Part shown: positions 4,543-5,071 of the stretch, piece after piece | Numbering within the stretch: the stretch's first letter is position 1 | Layout: each line of letters starts with the position of its first letter | Source: GWA1-40-21 sp038078215 | Lineage (GTDB): Bacteria; Patescibacteriota; Minisyncoccia; Phycocordibacterales; GWA1-40-21 | Direction of reading: 5' to 3' | NCBI GenBank assembly: GCA_038078215.1 | Contig: JBBUED010000013.1 | Location: 1-5,071, forward strand | DNA length: 5,071 nucleotides | Notes under the pieces: generated by a model | Told to the model about the DNA's origin: nothing | Databases searched by the model: none | What the model saw: only the letters and a program-made list of their open reading frames with translations | Made by a program: the position numbers and the translations under genes

Positions 4543-5071
4543 ATGGTTCCTCAAAAAGTTTTTTTCACGAAAGGAGTAGGACGGCACAAAGACTACCTCC
4601 AATCTTTTGAGTTGGCGCTCCGTGACGCCGGAATAGAAACTCAAAATTTAGTGACGGTTTCAAGCATTTTCCCTCCCGGATGCAAGAGAATATCCAAAGA
4701 AGAGGGAGTGAAATATATGAAAGCCGGCTCAATAAGATTTTGCGTTATGAGCAGAAACGCGACCAATGAGCCGAACAGGCTTATCGCCGCGTCCGTAGGT
4801 TTGGCAATTCCTAAAGACAGCAATCAATATGGTTATCTTAGCGAGCATCACTCTTTCGGAGATACAGAAGAAAAAGCAGGCGACTACGCCGAAGACTTGG
4901 CGGCGACGATGCTGGCCACCACGCTTGGCATAGAGTTTGACCCCGGCAAAGACTGGGACGAAAGGGAGAAACAGTATAAAGCCAGCGGCAAATTTATCAC
5001 TACTTCCAATGTCACTCAATCGGCTCAAGGGCATAAAGACGGATTATGGACGACCGTTCTCGCCTCGGCAG
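4543..5071 (+). CDS. pdaD: Pyruvoyl-dependent arginine decarboxylase, 3' end missing
   Basis: Converts L-arginine to agmatine and CO2 using a covalently bound pyruvoyl group, feeding polyamine synthesis or consuming protons. 176 residues are present with no stop. The family's self-cleavage site is visible as VSSIFPPG (residues 39-46): cleavage between Ser40 and Ser41 would make a short beta chain and turn Ser41 into the pyruvoyl group of the alpha chain. Further conserved parts are ASVGLAIPKD (83-92), GYLSEHHSFG (97-106), whose Glu101 fits the catalytic glutamate (Glu109 in the Methanocaldococcus enzyme), and GDYAEDLA (113-120). The protein is already longer than the 165-residue archaeal enzyme, and the visible end (KDGLWTTVLASA) resembles the family's C-terminus, so only a few residues should be missing. 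The ATG at 4543 has no Shine-Dalgarno site, but the homology begins at once (VFFTKGVGRH, residues 6-15). It is divergent from the DUF192 gene across a 296-nt spacer. Family call is secure. Confidence 0.94.
   Translation, partial: MVPQKVFFTKGVGRHKDYLQSFELALRDAGIETQNLVTVSSIFPPGCKRISKEEGVKYMKAGSIRFCVMSRNATNEPNRLIAASVGLAIPKDSNQYGYLSEHHSFGDTEEKAGDYAEDLAATMLATTLGIEFDPGKDWDEREKQYKASGKFITTSNVTQSAQGHKDGLWTTVLASA

Noticed and set aside
4641..5034. Minus-strand open frames opposite the arginine decarboxylase (4641-4823, 4729-5034)
   Set aside because: Antisense to a gene with clear family motifs; no ribosome-binding sites or recognisable domains.
1..5071. CRISPR array, tRNA/rRNA genes, transposase, defence or phage genes
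   Set aside because: No regularly spaced direct repeats with unique spacers, no cloverleaf-like or rRNA-like stretch, and no reading frame with such motifs was found on either strand.

Overview
The window looks like a piece of a small, AT-rich bacterial genome with compact genes and A/T-rich spacers holding short repeats and hairpins. The class II ribonucleotide reductase with an ATP-cone, the bacterial-style pyruvoyl arginine decarboxylase and the CCTAAAA-type spacer repeats would suit a candidate-phyla-radiation (Patescibacteria-like) bacterium. This assignment is an inference; no rRNA or ribosomal protein is present to test it. The complete genes end in TAA, TAG or TGA, and no reassigned codon is needed.

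Layout, left to right. Positions 1-345 hold the first codons of a minus-strand gene that runs off the left edge, its likely promoter, a striking 144-nt imperfect palindrome (125-268), and the terminator of the next gene. Positions 346-726 (minus) encode an unrecognised 126-residue protein with its own Shine-Dalgarno site, candidate promoter and terminator. A strong terminator at 827-861 closes the next transcript, which probably carries a large class II (adenosylcobalamin-dependent) ribonucleoside-triphosphate reductase (1219-3501, minus) followed by a 58-residue unknown protein with an excellent ribosome-binding site (918-1094, minus). A T-tailed terminator at 3631-3656 separates this from an exported or membrane-anchored DUF192 protein (3743-4246, minus). 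The divergent spacer 4247-4542 contains a candidate promoter for the DUF192 gene, heptamer repeats flanking a GC-rich hairpin, and a 14-nt tandem duplication. The plus-strand gene from 4543 is a pyruvoyl-dependent arginine decarboxylase, cut by the right edge.

The recognisable genes are housekeeping or accessory metabolism: deoxynucleotide supply (which needs cobalamin), agmatine/polyamine formation, and an envelope-located protein of unknown role. I see no defence system, CRISPR array, transposase or integrase. The items most worth following are the 144-nt palindrome, the short reading frame behind the reductase, and the reductase architecture (ATP-cone joined to an RTPR-type core with a seemingly shortened insertion).
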